The notes under the pieces are model-generated. The model ran no database searches. It saw only the letters and a list, made by a program, of their open reading frames with translations, and had not been told where the DNA came from. 64,000 nt of DNA from Flavisericum labens (GTDB lineage: Bacteria; Bacteroidota; Bacteroidia; Flavobacteriales; Flavobacteriaceae): NCBI RefSeq assembly GCF_045446075.1, contig NZ_JBJJBQ010000001.1, positions 1 to 64,000 on the forward strand. Direction: 5' to 3'. This document shows positions 50,103 through 60,026 of this stretch, one piece after another (the stretch's first letter is position 1; each line of letters begins with the position of its first letter). The position numbers and the translations under genes are program-made.

Positions 50103-52013
50103 ATGGCACAAGTAAAAGTTCACAGTTTATTTACAGAATTTGACATCAATCTTTTTAAAGCAGGGAAACACTATAGACTTTATGAAAAATTTGGTTCGCA
50201 CCTCGTAACCGTTGATGGAATTGAAGGCGTTTACTTTGCCGTTTGGGCACCTACCGCCAAGCAAGTTTCTGTAATTGGTGATTTTAATTATTGGATTGAG
50301 GGCGAGCACCAGCTTAACGTGCGTTGGGATTCAAGTGGTATTTGGGAAGGTTTTATTCCGCTTGTTGAAAAGGGTGCAAAATATAAATACAAAATACAAA
50401 GCAATAATAACGATATAAAAACCGAAAAGGCCGACCCCTATGCCCGCCGCTATGAGCACCCACCTAATACCGCATCAATAGTTTGGGACGATGGCTACAA
50501 GTGGAAAGACAAAAGCTGGATGAAAACCCGTAAAAAGAACAATGCCCTAGATGCGCCATACTCTGTTTACGAAGTCCATTTAGGGTCATGGAAAAAGAAT
50601 GTAGAAGAAAATAGGTTCATGTCGTATTACGAATTGGCAGACGATTTAGTCAATTACGTCAAAGACATGAATTTCACGCATGTGGAGCTTATGCCTATCA
50701 TGGAATACCCTTATGATCCTTCTTGGGGCTACCAACTTACGGGATATTTCGCGCCAACATCGCGCTTTGGTTACCCCGAAGAATTTAAATATTTGGTTGA
50801 TAAACTTCACCAAAACGATATCGGGATTATTCTAGATTGGGTGCCATCACACTTCCCTGAAGATGCTCACGGCCTGGGCTTTTTTGATGGTTCGCACTTA
50901 TACGAACATCCCGATAGGAGAAAAGGCTATCACCAAGATTGGAAAAGTTTAATTTTTAATTACGAAAGAAACGAAGTACGTTCGTTTTTGATAAGTAATG
51001 CCATTTTTTGGATGGATCAATATCACGCTGATGGCTTACGTGTAGATGCAGTTGCATCCATGTTGTTTTTAGATTACTCTCGCGAAGATGGCGAATGGGA
51101 ACCTAATATTTATGGCGGCAGGGAAAACTTGGCTGTTATCAGTTTCTTAAAAGAGCTGAACGAAGAGGTTTATGCTTCGTTTCCAGATGTGCAAACCATT
51201 GCAGAAGAATCTACAGCTTTTCCTATGGTTTCAAAACCCACTTTTGTTGGTGGCCTAGGTTTCGGAATGAAATGGATGATGGGATGGATGCACGATACGC
51301 TTGAATATTTTGCAAAAGACCCGGTTTACAGGAAGTATCACCAAAACGAAATCACGTTTAGTTTGGCATATGCCTTTACCGAAAATTTTATGCTCCCGTT
51401 ATCGCACGACGAGGTTGTATATGGTAAAAACTCTATTATAGGAAGAATGCCTGGAGATGAGTGGCAGCGCTTTGCCAACCTAAGATTGCTTTATGGTTAT
51501 ATGTTTACGCACCCCGGAACCAAACTATTATTTATGGGTGGTGAATTTGGACAATACAACGAGTGGGATTTTCAAGAAAGCTTAGACTGGAACCTACTTG
51601 ATTTTAAACCACATATAGACGCGCAAAATTATTATAAAGAACTCAACAAATTCTATAAAACAACACCAGCTCTTTACGAAAAAGCATTCACAGGTGAAGG
51701 ATTTGAATGGATAAGTTACGATGATCAGGAAAATTGTGTTATTTCATATATCCGTAAAGGGTATAAACCAGAAGAAAATGTAGTTGTAATATGCAACCTA
51801 ACTCCTTCTATTAGAGAAAACTACCGAATTGGCGTTCCTGTAAAAGGTAAGCTAAAAGAGGTTTTCAATAGTGATTTAGAAAAATTTGGTGGTAGCGGTG
51901 TTTCAAACACCAAACAAATCAGTATCAAGAAAACACCTTGGAACGGCAAAGACTATTCAGCAGATGTTACGCTGCCACCTTTGGCTGTTACGGTTTTTCA
52001 ATTTAAATCTTAA
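50103..52013 (+). CDS. glgB: 1,4-alpha-glucan branching enzyme
   Basis: A 636-residue GH13_9 protein. A CBM48-type N-terminal domain (GIEGVYFAVWAPTAKQVSVIGDFNYW) precedes the barrel. Catalytic residues are D315 (GLRVDAVASM) and E368 or E369 (IAEESTAFP), plus the SHDEVVYGK motif. It cuts alpha-1,4 chains and reattaches them through alpha-1,6 bonds. It closes the GlgE-kinase-GlgB transcript. Confidence 0.94.
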   Translation: MAQVKVHSLFTEFDINLFKAGKHYRLYEKFGSHLVTVDGIEGVYFAVWAPTAKQVSVIGDFNYWIEGEHQLNVRWDSSGIWEGFIPLVEKGAKYKYKIQSNNNDIKTEKADPYARRYEHPPNTASIVWDDGYKWKDKSWMKTRKKNNALDAPYSVYEVHLGSWKKNVEENRFMSYYELADDLVNYVKDMNFTHVELMPIMEYPYDPSWGYQLTGYFAPTSRFGYPEEFKYLVDKLHQNDIGIILDWVPSHFPEDAHGLGFFDGSHLYEHPDRRKGYHQDWKSLIFNYERNEVRSFLISNAIFWMDQYHADGLRVDAVASMLFLDYSREDGEWEPNIYGGRENLAVISFLKELNEEVYASFPDVQTIAEESTAFPMVSKPTFVGGLGFGMKWMMGWMHDTLEYFAKDPVYRKYHQNEITFSLAYAFTENFMLPLSHDEVVYGKNSIIGRMPGDEWQRFANLRLLYGYMFTHPGTKLLFMGGEFGQYNEWDFQESLDWNLLDFKPHIDAQNYYKELNKFYKTTPALYEKAFTGEGFEWISYDDQENCVISYIRKGYKPEENVVVICNLTPSIRENYRIGVPVKGKLKEVFNSDLEKFGGSGVSNTKQISIKKTPWNGKDYSADVTLPPLAVTVFQFKS

Positions 52014-52022
52014 AATTTTGAC

Positions 52023-52060
52023 CTTTACCCCTTTATGAAGAGCAACATAAAGGGGTAAAG
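52023..52060 (+). terminator. Strong hairpin after glgB
   Basis: CTTTACCCCTTTAT (52023-52036) and ATAAAGGGGTAAAG (52047-52060) form a perfect 14-base stem with a 10-base loop. The stem lacks a following T run, so it may be an RNA-stabilising element or a processing site rather than a simple terminator. Confidence 0.5.
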
Positions 52061-52172
52061 ATATTTCTTCATATTTAAAGTAAAAAAGCTATTAATTCTT
52101 TCAAAAATCAGCTAATTAAAACTTAAAAAAAGTGCTAATCTGTATTTTTTATCGTATCAGCAACTATATCGT

Positions 52173-52236
52173 TGAATATTTGAGTATTACACAAATATTC
52201 AGTTGATTTTTTAATAAAATTAGTCGTTACACAAAT
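52173..52236 (+). promoter_or_regulatory. Operator-like repeats upstream of the GH31 glucosidase
   Basis: TGAATATTTG (52173-52182) and CAAATATTCA (52192-52201) are perfect 10-base arms with a 9-base spacer. TTACACAAAT occurs twice, at 52187-52196 and 52227-52236, 40 bases apart. This looks like a binding site for a dimeric regulator such as one controlling sugar use. The rest of the 267-base gap is AT-rich without a gene. Confidence 0.45.
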
Positions 52237-52280
52237 TTAAAAATTAGTAATTTCGGCAATTATTATTCACGCATAATTTT

Positions 52281-54683
52281 ATGATATTAAATACAGAATT
52301 AGAATATAAAGGAAATTTATTTCCTTCTAAAATAATAAAGTACGAAAAAAACCTGAACGTACTGTCTTTCACTACAGCTAACGGCGTAAAGCTAGAAGTT
52401 ACTGTGCGTCGCGATAGTATTCTTAGATTTAGGTTTACTACAACAGGTATTTTTGATAACGATTTTTCGTATGCCATAACAAAATATGCCAGCCGTGGTT
52501 ATAACCACCTAGAAGTTACCGAAGATGATGATAACTATATCATAACCACTTCAAAATTGATATGTCACATTTCAAAACTAGATTTAAGGTCTTCTATTTA
52601 CGATGCCAAAGATAAAAGTTTGATATGCGAGGACGAACTCGGTTTCCATTGGGAAGAAAGCTATGAATTTGGTGGTGATGTGGTAAAAATGTCAAAAACC
52701 GCACAACCAGGTGAGAGTTATTATGGATTGGGAGACAAACCGGTAGACAATAATTTAAAAGGTAAACGTTTTGAGAATTGGGTGACAGACTCTTACGCTT
52801 ATGGCAGAGACACCGACCCTATTTATAAGGCTATTCCGTTTTACACGGGTCTTCACCATAAAAAATCTTACGGAATATTTTTCGATAATACATTCCGTTC
52901 GTATTTCGATTTTTGTAGTGAACGCCGAAACATTACCAGTTTTTGGGCACACGGTGGTGAAATGAATTACTATTTTATCTATGGTCCAGAAATGTCTGAA
53001 GTCGTGGCCAATTATACCGATTTAACAGGTAAGCCACACGAAATGCCAGCACTTTGGACGCTTGGTTACCACCAATGTAAGTGGAGTTATTATCCAGAAT
53101 CTAATGTAAAAGAAATTACGGCCAAGTTTAGAGAACTTAAGATTCCTTGTGATGCCATTTACTTGGATATTGATTATATGGAAGGTTTTAGGTGCTTTAC
53201 TTGGAGCAAAGAATATTTCCCAGACCCGAAGCGCATGGTAAAGGAACTGGCCGATGATGGTTTTAAAACAATTGTAATCATCGACCCAGGAATAAAAATA
53301 GACATGGAGTATTCTGTGTTTAAAGAAGGGCTAGATAAAGACTATTTCTGTAAGCGTGCCGATGGCCCTTATATGAAAGGAAAAGTTTGGCCCGGTGAAT
53401 GTTATTTTCCAGATTTCACCAAACCAGAAGTAAGAGAATGGTGGTCTAATTTATTTAAAGAACTGGTTGAAGATATTGGCGTAAAAGGTGTTTGGAACGA
53501 TATGAACGAGCCTGCCGTAATGGATGTGCCAGGAAAAACCTTCCCAGATGATGTACGCCACGATTACGACGGTAACCCTTGCAGCCACCGTAAAGCACAT
53601 AATGTTTACGGTATGCAAATGGCTCGCGCCACATACCAAGGGTTAAAGAAATTTGCTTACCCAAAAAGACCTTTTGTTATTACAAGAGCAGCTTATTCTG
53701 GCACACAACGCTATACTTCTAGCTGGACCGGTGATAACATAGCAACTTGGGACCATTTAAATATCGCCAACCTACAAGCACAGCGTATGGCCATGTCTGG
53801 CTTTTCGTTTATTGGATCGGATATTGGCGGGTTTGCTGAACAACCTAATGGAGAACTTTACGCACGTTGGATACAATTGGGTATTTTCCACCCATTCTGC
53901 AGAACGCATTCTTCTGGTGATCATGGAGACCAAGAGCCTTGGGCATTTGGTAAAACCATTACCGATGTAGTAAGAAAGTTTGTTGAGATTCGTTATCAAT
54001 TACTACCATACTTATACACCGCATTTTGGAGATATGCTGATGAAGGTATTCCTATTTTAAAATCGTTAGTACTTTACGACCAAGAAGACCTGCAAACCCA
54101 TTATAGAAACGACGAGTTTATTTTTGGTGAAAAAATACTGGTTTGCCCTGTTAATGGACCTAACCAGAAAGGACGACGCATGTATATTCCACGCGGAAAA
54201 TGGTACAACTTTTGGGATGATGAAGTTGTTAAGGGTGGACAAGAGCACTGGGTTGATGCTGATTTAGACAGCATGCCTATCTTTGTAAAAGAGGGTTCCA
54301 TTATACCTAAATACCCTATACAACAATATGTGGGCGAAAAAACCATTGATGAGTTGATTTTAGACGTTTATTACAAACAAGGTAAAGAAAATTCAATGGT
54401 TTATGAAGATGCTCACGACGGTTACGATTATATTAAAGGTAGATACAGTTTAAGAAACTTTAAACTGCATGGTAAAAAAGATGAGCTAATTATCCAACAA
54501 CATAAATCAGGTAAATATGTAACCACATACAAAACCTTTAAATTGAATTTACATGGCTTGCCTTTTAAAATTTCTAAAATTGAAGTTGACAACGTTGAAA
54601 TTCCATTTAAAAACCTGAAGCTTAATGGTGATAACACGTTAACTCTTACAAAAGAATTTACCGAGCTACACATCATGGCGTAA
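52281..54683 (+). CDS. GH31 alpha-glucosidase
   Basis: An 800-residue GH31 protein. The catalytic nucleophile is D407 in GVWNDMNEPAV, and the acid/base region shows as TSSWTGDNIATWDHL. ALWTLGYHQCKWSYYPESNVKEI is a family landmark. An N-terminal beta domain and C-terminal beta domains flank the barrel. No signal peptide is visible, so it should act on intracellular alpha-glucans such as maltose or glycogen limit dextrins. The substrate preference is inferred. A terminator follows, and it has its own operator-like region. Confidence 0.92.
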   Translation: MILNTELEYKGNLFPSKIIKYEKNLNVLSFTTANGVKLEVTVRRDSILRFRFTTTGIFDNDFSYAITKYASRGYNHLEVTEDDDNYIITTSKLICHISKLDLRSSIYDAKDKSLICEDELGFHWEESYEFGGDVVKMSKTAQPGESYYGLGDKPVDNNLKGKRFENWVTDSYAYGRDTDPIYKAIPFYTGLHHKKSYGIFFDNTFRSYFDFCSERRNITSFWAHGGEMNYYFIYGPEMSEVVANYTDLTGKPHEMPALWTLGYHQCKWSYYPESNVKEITAKFRELKIPCDAIYLDIDYMEGFRCFTWSKEYFPDPKRMVKELADDGFKTIVIIDPGIKIDMEYSVFKEGLDKDYFCKRADGPYMKGKVWPGECYFPDFTKPEVREWWSNLFKELVEDIGVKGVWNDMNEPAVMDVPGKTFPDDVRHDYDGNPCSHRKAHNVYGMQMARATYQGLKKFAYPKRPFVITRAAYSGTQRYTSSWTGDNIATWDHLNIANLQAQRMAMSGFSFIGSDIGGFAEQPNGELYARWIQLGIFHPFCRTHSSGDHGDQEPWAFGKTITDVVRKFVEIRYQLLPYLYTAFWRYADEGIPILKSLVLYDQEDLQTHYRNDEFIFGEKILVCPVNGPNQKGRRMYIPRGKWYNFWDDEVVKGGQEHWVDADLDSMPIFVKEGSIIPKYPIQQYVGEKTIDELILDVYYKQGKENSMVYEDAHDGYDYIKGRYSLRNFKLHGKKDELIIQQHKSGKYVTTYKTFKLNLHGLPFKISKIEVDNVEIPFKNLKLNGDNTLTLTKEFTELHIMA

Positions 54684-54705
54684 GCACATAACATATTAAT
54701 ATTGT

Positions 54706-54736
54706 AAGCCTCACTTGAAAAAGTGGGGCTTTTTTT
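54706..54736 (+). terminator. Terminator after the GH31 gene
   Basis: AAGCCTCACTT / AAGTGGGGCTT hairpin with loop GAAA, followed by a T run. Confidence 0.85.
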
Positions 54737-54900
54737 GGCCCCAAATTAGATATTGAAAATTATTGATTTTGACAGAAATAAGGACAACATTGTTTTGGAC
54801 TCAATATGCCCAGTATTAAATCAGACAACCCAAGCCAAAAGAACTATTAGAATTAACTAATCTAGAACAGTTAAACAACGCCTATACAAACTCAGAATAG
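54737..54900 (+). other. Possible gene remnant in the GH31-antiporter gap
   Basis: A 36-codon frame (LKIIDFDRNKDNIVLDSICP...) and an overlapping frame ending ELLELTNLEQLNNAYTNSE before TAG 54898-54900 both look protein-like but are not in one frame and have no good start. This may be a decayed gene end. It could also be chance. No promoter or RNA is visible. Confidence 0.25.
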
Positions 54901-56769
54901 TCACTCCTCTTTAGATGCTTTGGTTTCCGCCGTGGGCACATTTTCAACATCAAAAGGTTTTCCTAAATACACTAGCTGATAATCTTCTTCAATATCTTTA
55001 ACCTTTAAACTGTAAGAGGATATAATATGCAATTCACCCTCGTTATCCTTTATAAACAATGGTATAATATCATCGTCACTATTTGAAATTTTAATCAGTT
55101 CCTCGTAGTGTTCTTTACTTTCTAAATCAATTTCCTGTATGGAAGGGTGTTTTCTGGTCAATTCAGATAAACTATTAAAATCATCTTTATGAGAAAATAA
55201 TCCCTCTTTAGGATTATTGGAATCATCCAACATTTCTTGTGTGGTTACCAATCTAAACGAACCATTTTCACCAAATTGAGCACTAAACTTTTTAATGGCG
55301 TATTTGTTAATATCTGGATTTCCCGTAAGCGCCATTAAATAACCCACATCACTTAATTCTATATTATCCATTAATGTGTCAGAATAAATATTGGTAGCTA
55401 TAGCTTCTAAACCCAGTTCTTGAGCTTTTTCAATGTTTCTTTCATTACTGTCTATAAGCACAACATGGCGTCCGTTCGTTTCCAAATAATGACCCAATAA
55501 CCTTGATATTTTTGAAGCGCCAACAATTAGTATACCTTCAGATTTTTTGAGAAAAACACCAACCAATTTTGCAAACATTCTTGCCGTTGTAGCATTTAAT
55601 AATACCGTGCCCAGAACTACCATGAATACTAGCGGCGTAATATATTCTGCCCCTTCTACCCCTTGTCTAATAAGTTTACCGCCGAACAGTGACGCGATAC
55701 CGGCCGCAACAATACCTCGGGGACCTACCCAACTAATAAATGTTTTTTCATTAGTTTTTAATCGGGATCCATGAGTGCAGACAAACACCGCCAACGGCCT
55801 AATAATAAAAACAATTACGGCAAACAAAATGGCCGTTTTCCAAGTGTAGAGTAAAGTTAAATCTTGATAATTAATATTTGCTGCCAATAGTATAAATAGG
55901 ATTGAAATAAGCAGCACACTCAGAGATTCCTTAAAATAAAGGAGTTCTTTAATGTTATTGAGTTTGCTGTTACCTAGCACCATGCCCATAACCACAACTG
56001 CCAATAAACCCGACTCGTGCGCAAATACCTCCGACTCTACAAAAACTAAAAGAACGGTTGATAGTGAAACTACATTCAACAAATAATGTGGAATAAATTT
56101 TTTGTTAATTGCAAAGGCCAAAGCATGCGCAAACGTAAAACCAAAGGTGGTTCCAAAAAGTATAATTTTACCAAACTCAATTAAAGCTGTTTTTGTAAAA
56201 CCACTGTCACCTTCAACACTAATAAATTCAAAAACCAATACCGCCACTAAGGCTCCAATGGGATCAATTAAAATGCCTTCCCATTTTAATACTGTAGATA
56301 TATCTTTTTTAAGCGGAATATTCCTTAAGATAGGGGTTATTACTGTTGGACCCGTAACAATAATTAAGCCCGAAAATAAAAATGATAATTCCCAACTCAA
56401 TCCAAAAATTTGATTGGCCAAAATACCACCTCCAAAGAATGTAATACCCGAGCCAAGCGTTATTAATTTGGTAATAACCGGTCCCACATTTTTAATTTCA
56501 GAACGTTTTAATGTAAGCCCACCCTCAAAAAGAATAATACTAATGGCCAAGGACACAAAATAATAAAGGCCATCGCCTGGAAATAATCCATTCTTTCCGT
56601 TCCAAACGGGTTCAATCCACTTACTGCCATCATCACTCAAAAACTCAGCAGCAATAGGTCCTACTAGCAAACCAATTAATATTAAAGGCAAAATGGCCGG
56701 AATTTTAAACTTCCAAGCCACCCACTGCGCCAATATTCCTAATATGATGATTCCAGCTAATTCTAACAT
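54901..56769 (-). CDS. Cation:proton antiporter with RCK (TrkA) domains
   Basis: The 622-residue protein has about 12 membrane segments to residue ~390, with IDPIGALVAV containing the ion-binding acid pair expected of NhaP/CPA1. An RCK-N domain follows (ILIVGASKISRLLGHYLETNGRHVVLIDS), then a C-terminal RCK-C region. It is likely to exchange Na+ or K+ for H+ under control of a nucleotide bound to RCK. The gene is divergent from the second UspA gene. Confidence 0.88.
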   Translation of the reverse strand: MLELAGIIILGILAQWVAWKFKIPAILPLILIGLLVGPIAAEFLSDDGSKWIEPVWNGKNGLFPGDGLYYFVSLAISIILFEGGLTLKRSEIKNVGPVITKLITLGSGITFFGGGILANQIFGLSWELSFLFSGLIIVTGPTVITPILRNIPLKKDISTVLKWEGILIDPIGALVAVLVFEFISVEGDSGFTKTALIEFGKIILFGTTFGFTFAHALAFAINKKFIPHYLLNVVSLSTVLLVFVESEVFAHESGLLAVVVMGMVLGNSKLNNIKELLYFKESLSVLLISILFILLAANINYQDLTLLYTWKTAILFAVIVFIIRPLAVFVCTHGSRLKTNEKTFISWVGPRGIVAAGIASLFGGKLIRQGVEGAEYITPLVFMVVLGTVLLNATTARMFAKLVGVFLKKSEGILIVGASKISRLLGHYLETNGRHVVLIDSNERNIEKAQELGLEAIATNIYSDTLMDNIELSDVGYLMALTGNPDINKYAIKKFSAQFGENGSFRLVTTQEMLDDSNNPKEGLFSHKDDFNSLSELTRKHPSIQEIDLESKEHYEELIKISNSDDDIIPLFIKDNEGELHIISSYSLKVKDIEEDYQLVYLGKPFDVENVPTAETKASKEE

Positions 56770-56907
56770 ATAAATACCTATTAAAATGACTAATTTAAAT
56801 AAAAACAGATGATTTTGGGCGTTTATCTTTATTGTTTTTGGGATTCGTTTTCATGTTTTTAAAAAAATGTTATCTTTCAACTTTTACAAAAATTTTAAAG
56901 TCAAAAA

Positions 56908-57756
56908 GTGTCGATAAAGCCTTTTAAAAATATTGGAATTGGGGTGGCTTATTCCCCAAATTTAAGAGCAAACCTCTTTGAGGCGGCAAGATTGTCAATT
57001 TTTTTTGGAGCTAAAATGTACTTAATTCATGTTGGCGAAGCTTCCGAAGAAAAAACAAATATGCTAAGCATAATCTTAAAAAGCTTTAAAAAAGATAACC
57101 TTGACTACGAAGTCGTTTTTAAAACAGGAGATCCTGTTGATGTTATTTTATCGGTTTCCGAAGAAAAAAGTATAGACCTACTTATTCTAGGAGCCCTAAA
57201 ACGAGAAAGGTTCTTTAAATATTACGTTGGTTCAATTGCTAGAAAAATTACTCGAAGATCCAAATGTTCAGTATTATTATTAATAAAGCCCTCGGTTGAA
57301 CGTGTGCCCTGCCAGCATGTAGTGGTAAACGGATTGGAAGACCCAAAAACCGAACAAACCATAACTGCCGCTTTTTACGTGGCCCATAAACTAAGTGCCG
57401 AAAAAATTACTATTGTTGAAGAAATTAAGCAAGAACAGATTTCGGTAAAGGTTGAAGACGATAAATCGTTGCGCCGCGCCAATATTATGAAAGAACGCAT
57501 TAGAATGCGCGAAAACTCTAGAATCAAAGAAATAATAAGTCATATTCCAGAGGAATACACCGCAAAAAAAAACATAAATCTGCAACCTATTTTCGGAAAG
57601 CAGGGGTATTCCATTGGACATTATGCACAAATAGCCCGAGCCGATTTACTGGTTATGAATGCACCCATGAAAATGACATTTTGGGACCGCTTATTTCCGC
57701 ACGATATTGAGCACATTTTAACCGAGCTGCCAACAGATGTATTGATTTTGCAATGA
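56908..57756 (+). CDS. Universal stress protein (UspA family, tandem form)
   Basis: The 282-residue protein begins at GTG 56908 (MSIKPFKNIGIGVAYSPNLRANLFEAARLSIFFGAKMYLIHVGE). The first domain ends LKRERFFKYYVGSIARKITRRSKCSVLLLIKPS, the Usp pattern with G-x9-like spacing. A second domain with less clear motifs ends PTDVLILQ. Its stop overlaps the start of the SulP transporter (ATGA), so the two are translated together. It may adjust that transporter. Confidence 0.8.
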   Translation: MSIKPFKNIGIGVAYSPNLRANLFEAARLSIFFGAKMYLIHVGEASEEKTNMLSIILKSFKKDNLDYEVVFKTGDPVDVILSVSEEKSIDLLILGALKRERFFKYYVGSIARKITRRSKCSVLLLIKPSVERVPCQHVVVNGLEDPKTEQTITAAFYVAHKLSAEKITIVEEIKQEQISVKVEDDKSLRRANIMKERIRMRENSRIKEIISHIPEEYTAKKNINLQPIFGKQGYSIGHYAQIARADLLVMNAPMKMTFWDRLFPHDIEHILTELPTDVLILQ

Positions 57757-59960
57757 GCCTAAGAAAGAATAACATAAAATATTTTTTTAAAAGCTTACCC
57801 AAAAATATTTTTTCTGGGTTTGTGGTTAGCCTTATTGCATTGCCGCTTGGTTTAGGTCTTGCCATGGCTAGTGATGCTCCACCAATATCTGGTGTTATTG
57901 CAGCCATTGTTGGCGGTGTTACTGTGTCTATTTTAGGTGGAAGCCATGTTACCATTGCGGGTCCGGGCAACGGTTTGGTAGGTGTAATTCTTATAGCCAT
58001 TACAACTTTAGGCCTAGAAAATGCCTATGTGGCCATTATGTTTTCGGGTGCCTTATTAATGCTTTTAGGCTTCTTTAGAATGGGTAAATTGGCCGATTTT
58101 TTTCCATCTTCTGCTATTCAAGGGATGCTCGCTGCCATTGGATTAATTATTTTAGGGAAGCAGTTCCACATTATGCTGGCCCATAAAATTAAGAGGCCCG
58201 ATACGGTAGATTACCTTTTTGAAATTCCCTATACCATAAACGATGCTTTACATTATGGAAGAAGCGGATTGATTTATGCGGCCATAGCTGGCATCATCAG
58301 CTTGGCCATTATGGTATTTTACTCTAAAATTAGAAACAAATATTTACAACTCATACCTGCACCCATGTGGATAGTTATATTATCCATCGGGTTTAGTTAC
58401 TACTTTGAGTTTGGCTTGCACGAACCTAATCCCATAGCCAAAGAATATATGATTTCGGGCATCCCAGAATTTCAACAAATTATAGCCGAATTGCCAACGC
58501 CTAATTTTAGTGGTATTTGGAGCCTTTCGTTCTGGGGAAGTGTTTTGGCATTAACGCTCATATCGAGTATAGAATCACTTTTAAGCATAAAAGCCGTTGA
58601 TAAATTAGACCCTGAAAAACGACGTTCTAACGTAAACAAAGATCTCAAAGCACTTGGTTTGGCAACAATAGGAAGTGGACTAATAGGGGGACTAAACGTG
58701 GTAACCGTAATTGCTCGAAGTTCGGTAAATGTAAATAACGGCGCCAGCAACCGGTCTTCTAACTTTTTTCATGCCTTGTTTTTGGTTGTATTTATTGTGT
58801 TTTTTAGTTCACAACTCACCAGAATACCGCTACCTGCGTTAATGGCTATTTTGGTTTACACGGGTTACAAACTGGCCTCACCAAAGGTAGTCACAAAAAT
58901 GTCATCTATAGGAAAAGAGCAGCTCATTATATTTTTTATAACCTTAATCCTTACATTAAAAGTAGGACTAATCACGGGTATTTTAGGCGGTGTCTTAGCC
59001 ACTTTAATTATTCATTTTGTCATCAATAAAAGTGCTGGCTTATTTTTTAGAAACATTCTGAAACCAAATGTTTTAATGTACAAAGAGCAAGACAGCAAGA
59101 ACAATTACCATGTAAGTGTTAAGCATTTTTGTAGCTTTTTAAATTATTTTAGGCTAAAGGAAAAATTGGGTGCTGTTCCAGAAACTTCCGATGTAATAGT
59201 CGATTTTTCACTTTGTGAATTTGTTGATGATACGGTTATGGAAAACATGAGCGATTACCAAGAGTTATTTGCTAAACGTGGAGGTCATTTTGATGTAGTT
59301 GGATTGGATTTGCATGATACAGACTCTAAACACCCGTTTGCTTCAAGACGTTTGCTTAGCGTTCCCAACATTATAAAAAAGAGCTTAACCCGACGTCAAA
59401 CTAACATGGAGGATTTGGCTGAAGACTACCAACTTAACTACAGCTCCAAACATATAAAAGAAGTTTACTTTTTAAACAACTTCTCATTTTTCAAAACCAA
59501 GAATATAGACCATATTTACAATATTTTATCACATGATGAAAGTGATATAAAATTGTTCGATATCGAATTTACCGAAGGTGAGTTTATAGCAAGAGAGGTG
59601 GTTCGCACCACTATGATTCATACTCAGTTTAACCAAAACATTCCAAAGTTTACTTTAGATAGAGAAGGCTTTTTGGAAAAAGTTTCGGCTTTTGCCGGAT
59701 TTAAAGATATTCCTATTGATAACCACGAGGATTTTTCAAAACGTTTTTATTTACTTGGTGAAAACGAAACTAGAATTGCTGAATTTTTTGATGACGATGT
59801 CATTCGTTTTTTTGAAAGTAATCCCTATTACCATGTTGAATCTGATGGCGACGCCTTACTTATTTTTGGACGGGAGCGATTGGCCAGTGTAAAAGAAATA
59901 AAAGCCCTGTTTGATTTTGGAAAACGACTGAAGCAAGTCATTATAAAAAATCATGGTTAA
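57753..59960 (+). CDS. SulP family inorganic anion transporter
   Basis: The 735-residue protein has a SLC26/SulP transmembrane core: FSGFVVSLIALPLGLGLAMASDAPP in the first segments, then GGSHVTIAGPGNG. About 12 segments run to residue ~430. A STAS-like region follows (VIVDFSLCEFVDDTVMENM, about 480-500), then a C-terminal extension of about 200 residues of unknown role. Substrates in the family are sulfate, bicarbonate or other anions; no carbonic anhydrase is fused. Overlaps the UspA gene by four bases. Confidence 0.87.
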   Translation: MSLRKNNIKYFFKSLPKNIFSGFVVSLIALPLGLGLAMASDAPPISGVIAAIVGGVTVSILGGSHVTIAGPGNGLVGVILIAITTLGLENAYVAIMFSGALLMLLGFFRMGKLADFFPSSAIQGMLAAIGLIILGKQFHIMLAHKIKRPDTVDYLFEIPYTINDALHYGRSGLIYAAIAGIISLAIMVFYSKIRNKYLQLIPAPMWIVILSIGFSYYFEFGLHEPNPIAKEYMISGIPEFQQIIAELPTPNFSGIWSLSFWGSVLALTLISSIESLLSIKAVDKLDPEKRRSNVNKDLKALGLATIGSGLIGGLNVVTVIARSSVNVNNGASNRSSNFFHALFLVVFIVFFSSQLTRIPLPALMAILVYTGYKLASPKVVTKMSSIGKEQLIIFFITLILTLKVGLITGILGGVLATLIIHFVINKSAGLFFRNILKPNVLMYKEQDSKNNYHVSVKHFCSFLNYFRLKEKLGAVPETSDVIVDFSLCEFVDDTVMENMSDYQELFAKRGGHFDVVGLDLHDTDSKHPFASRRLLSVPNIIKKSLTRRQTNMEDLAEDYQLNYSSKHIKEVYFLNNFSFFKTKNIDHIYNILSHDESDIKLFDIEFTEGEFIAREVVRTTMIHTQFNQNIPKFTLDREGFLEKVSAFAGFKDIPIDNHEDFSKRFYLLGENETRIAEFFDDDVIRFFESNPYYHVESDGDALLIFGRERLASVKEIKALFDFGKRLKQVIIKNHG

Positions 59961-60026
59961 ATTAGCTTTAAACTTGATTTAGATTGTTATAATATTCAAT
60001 CATTTAAATTTCTGTTTGGTGTTAGG

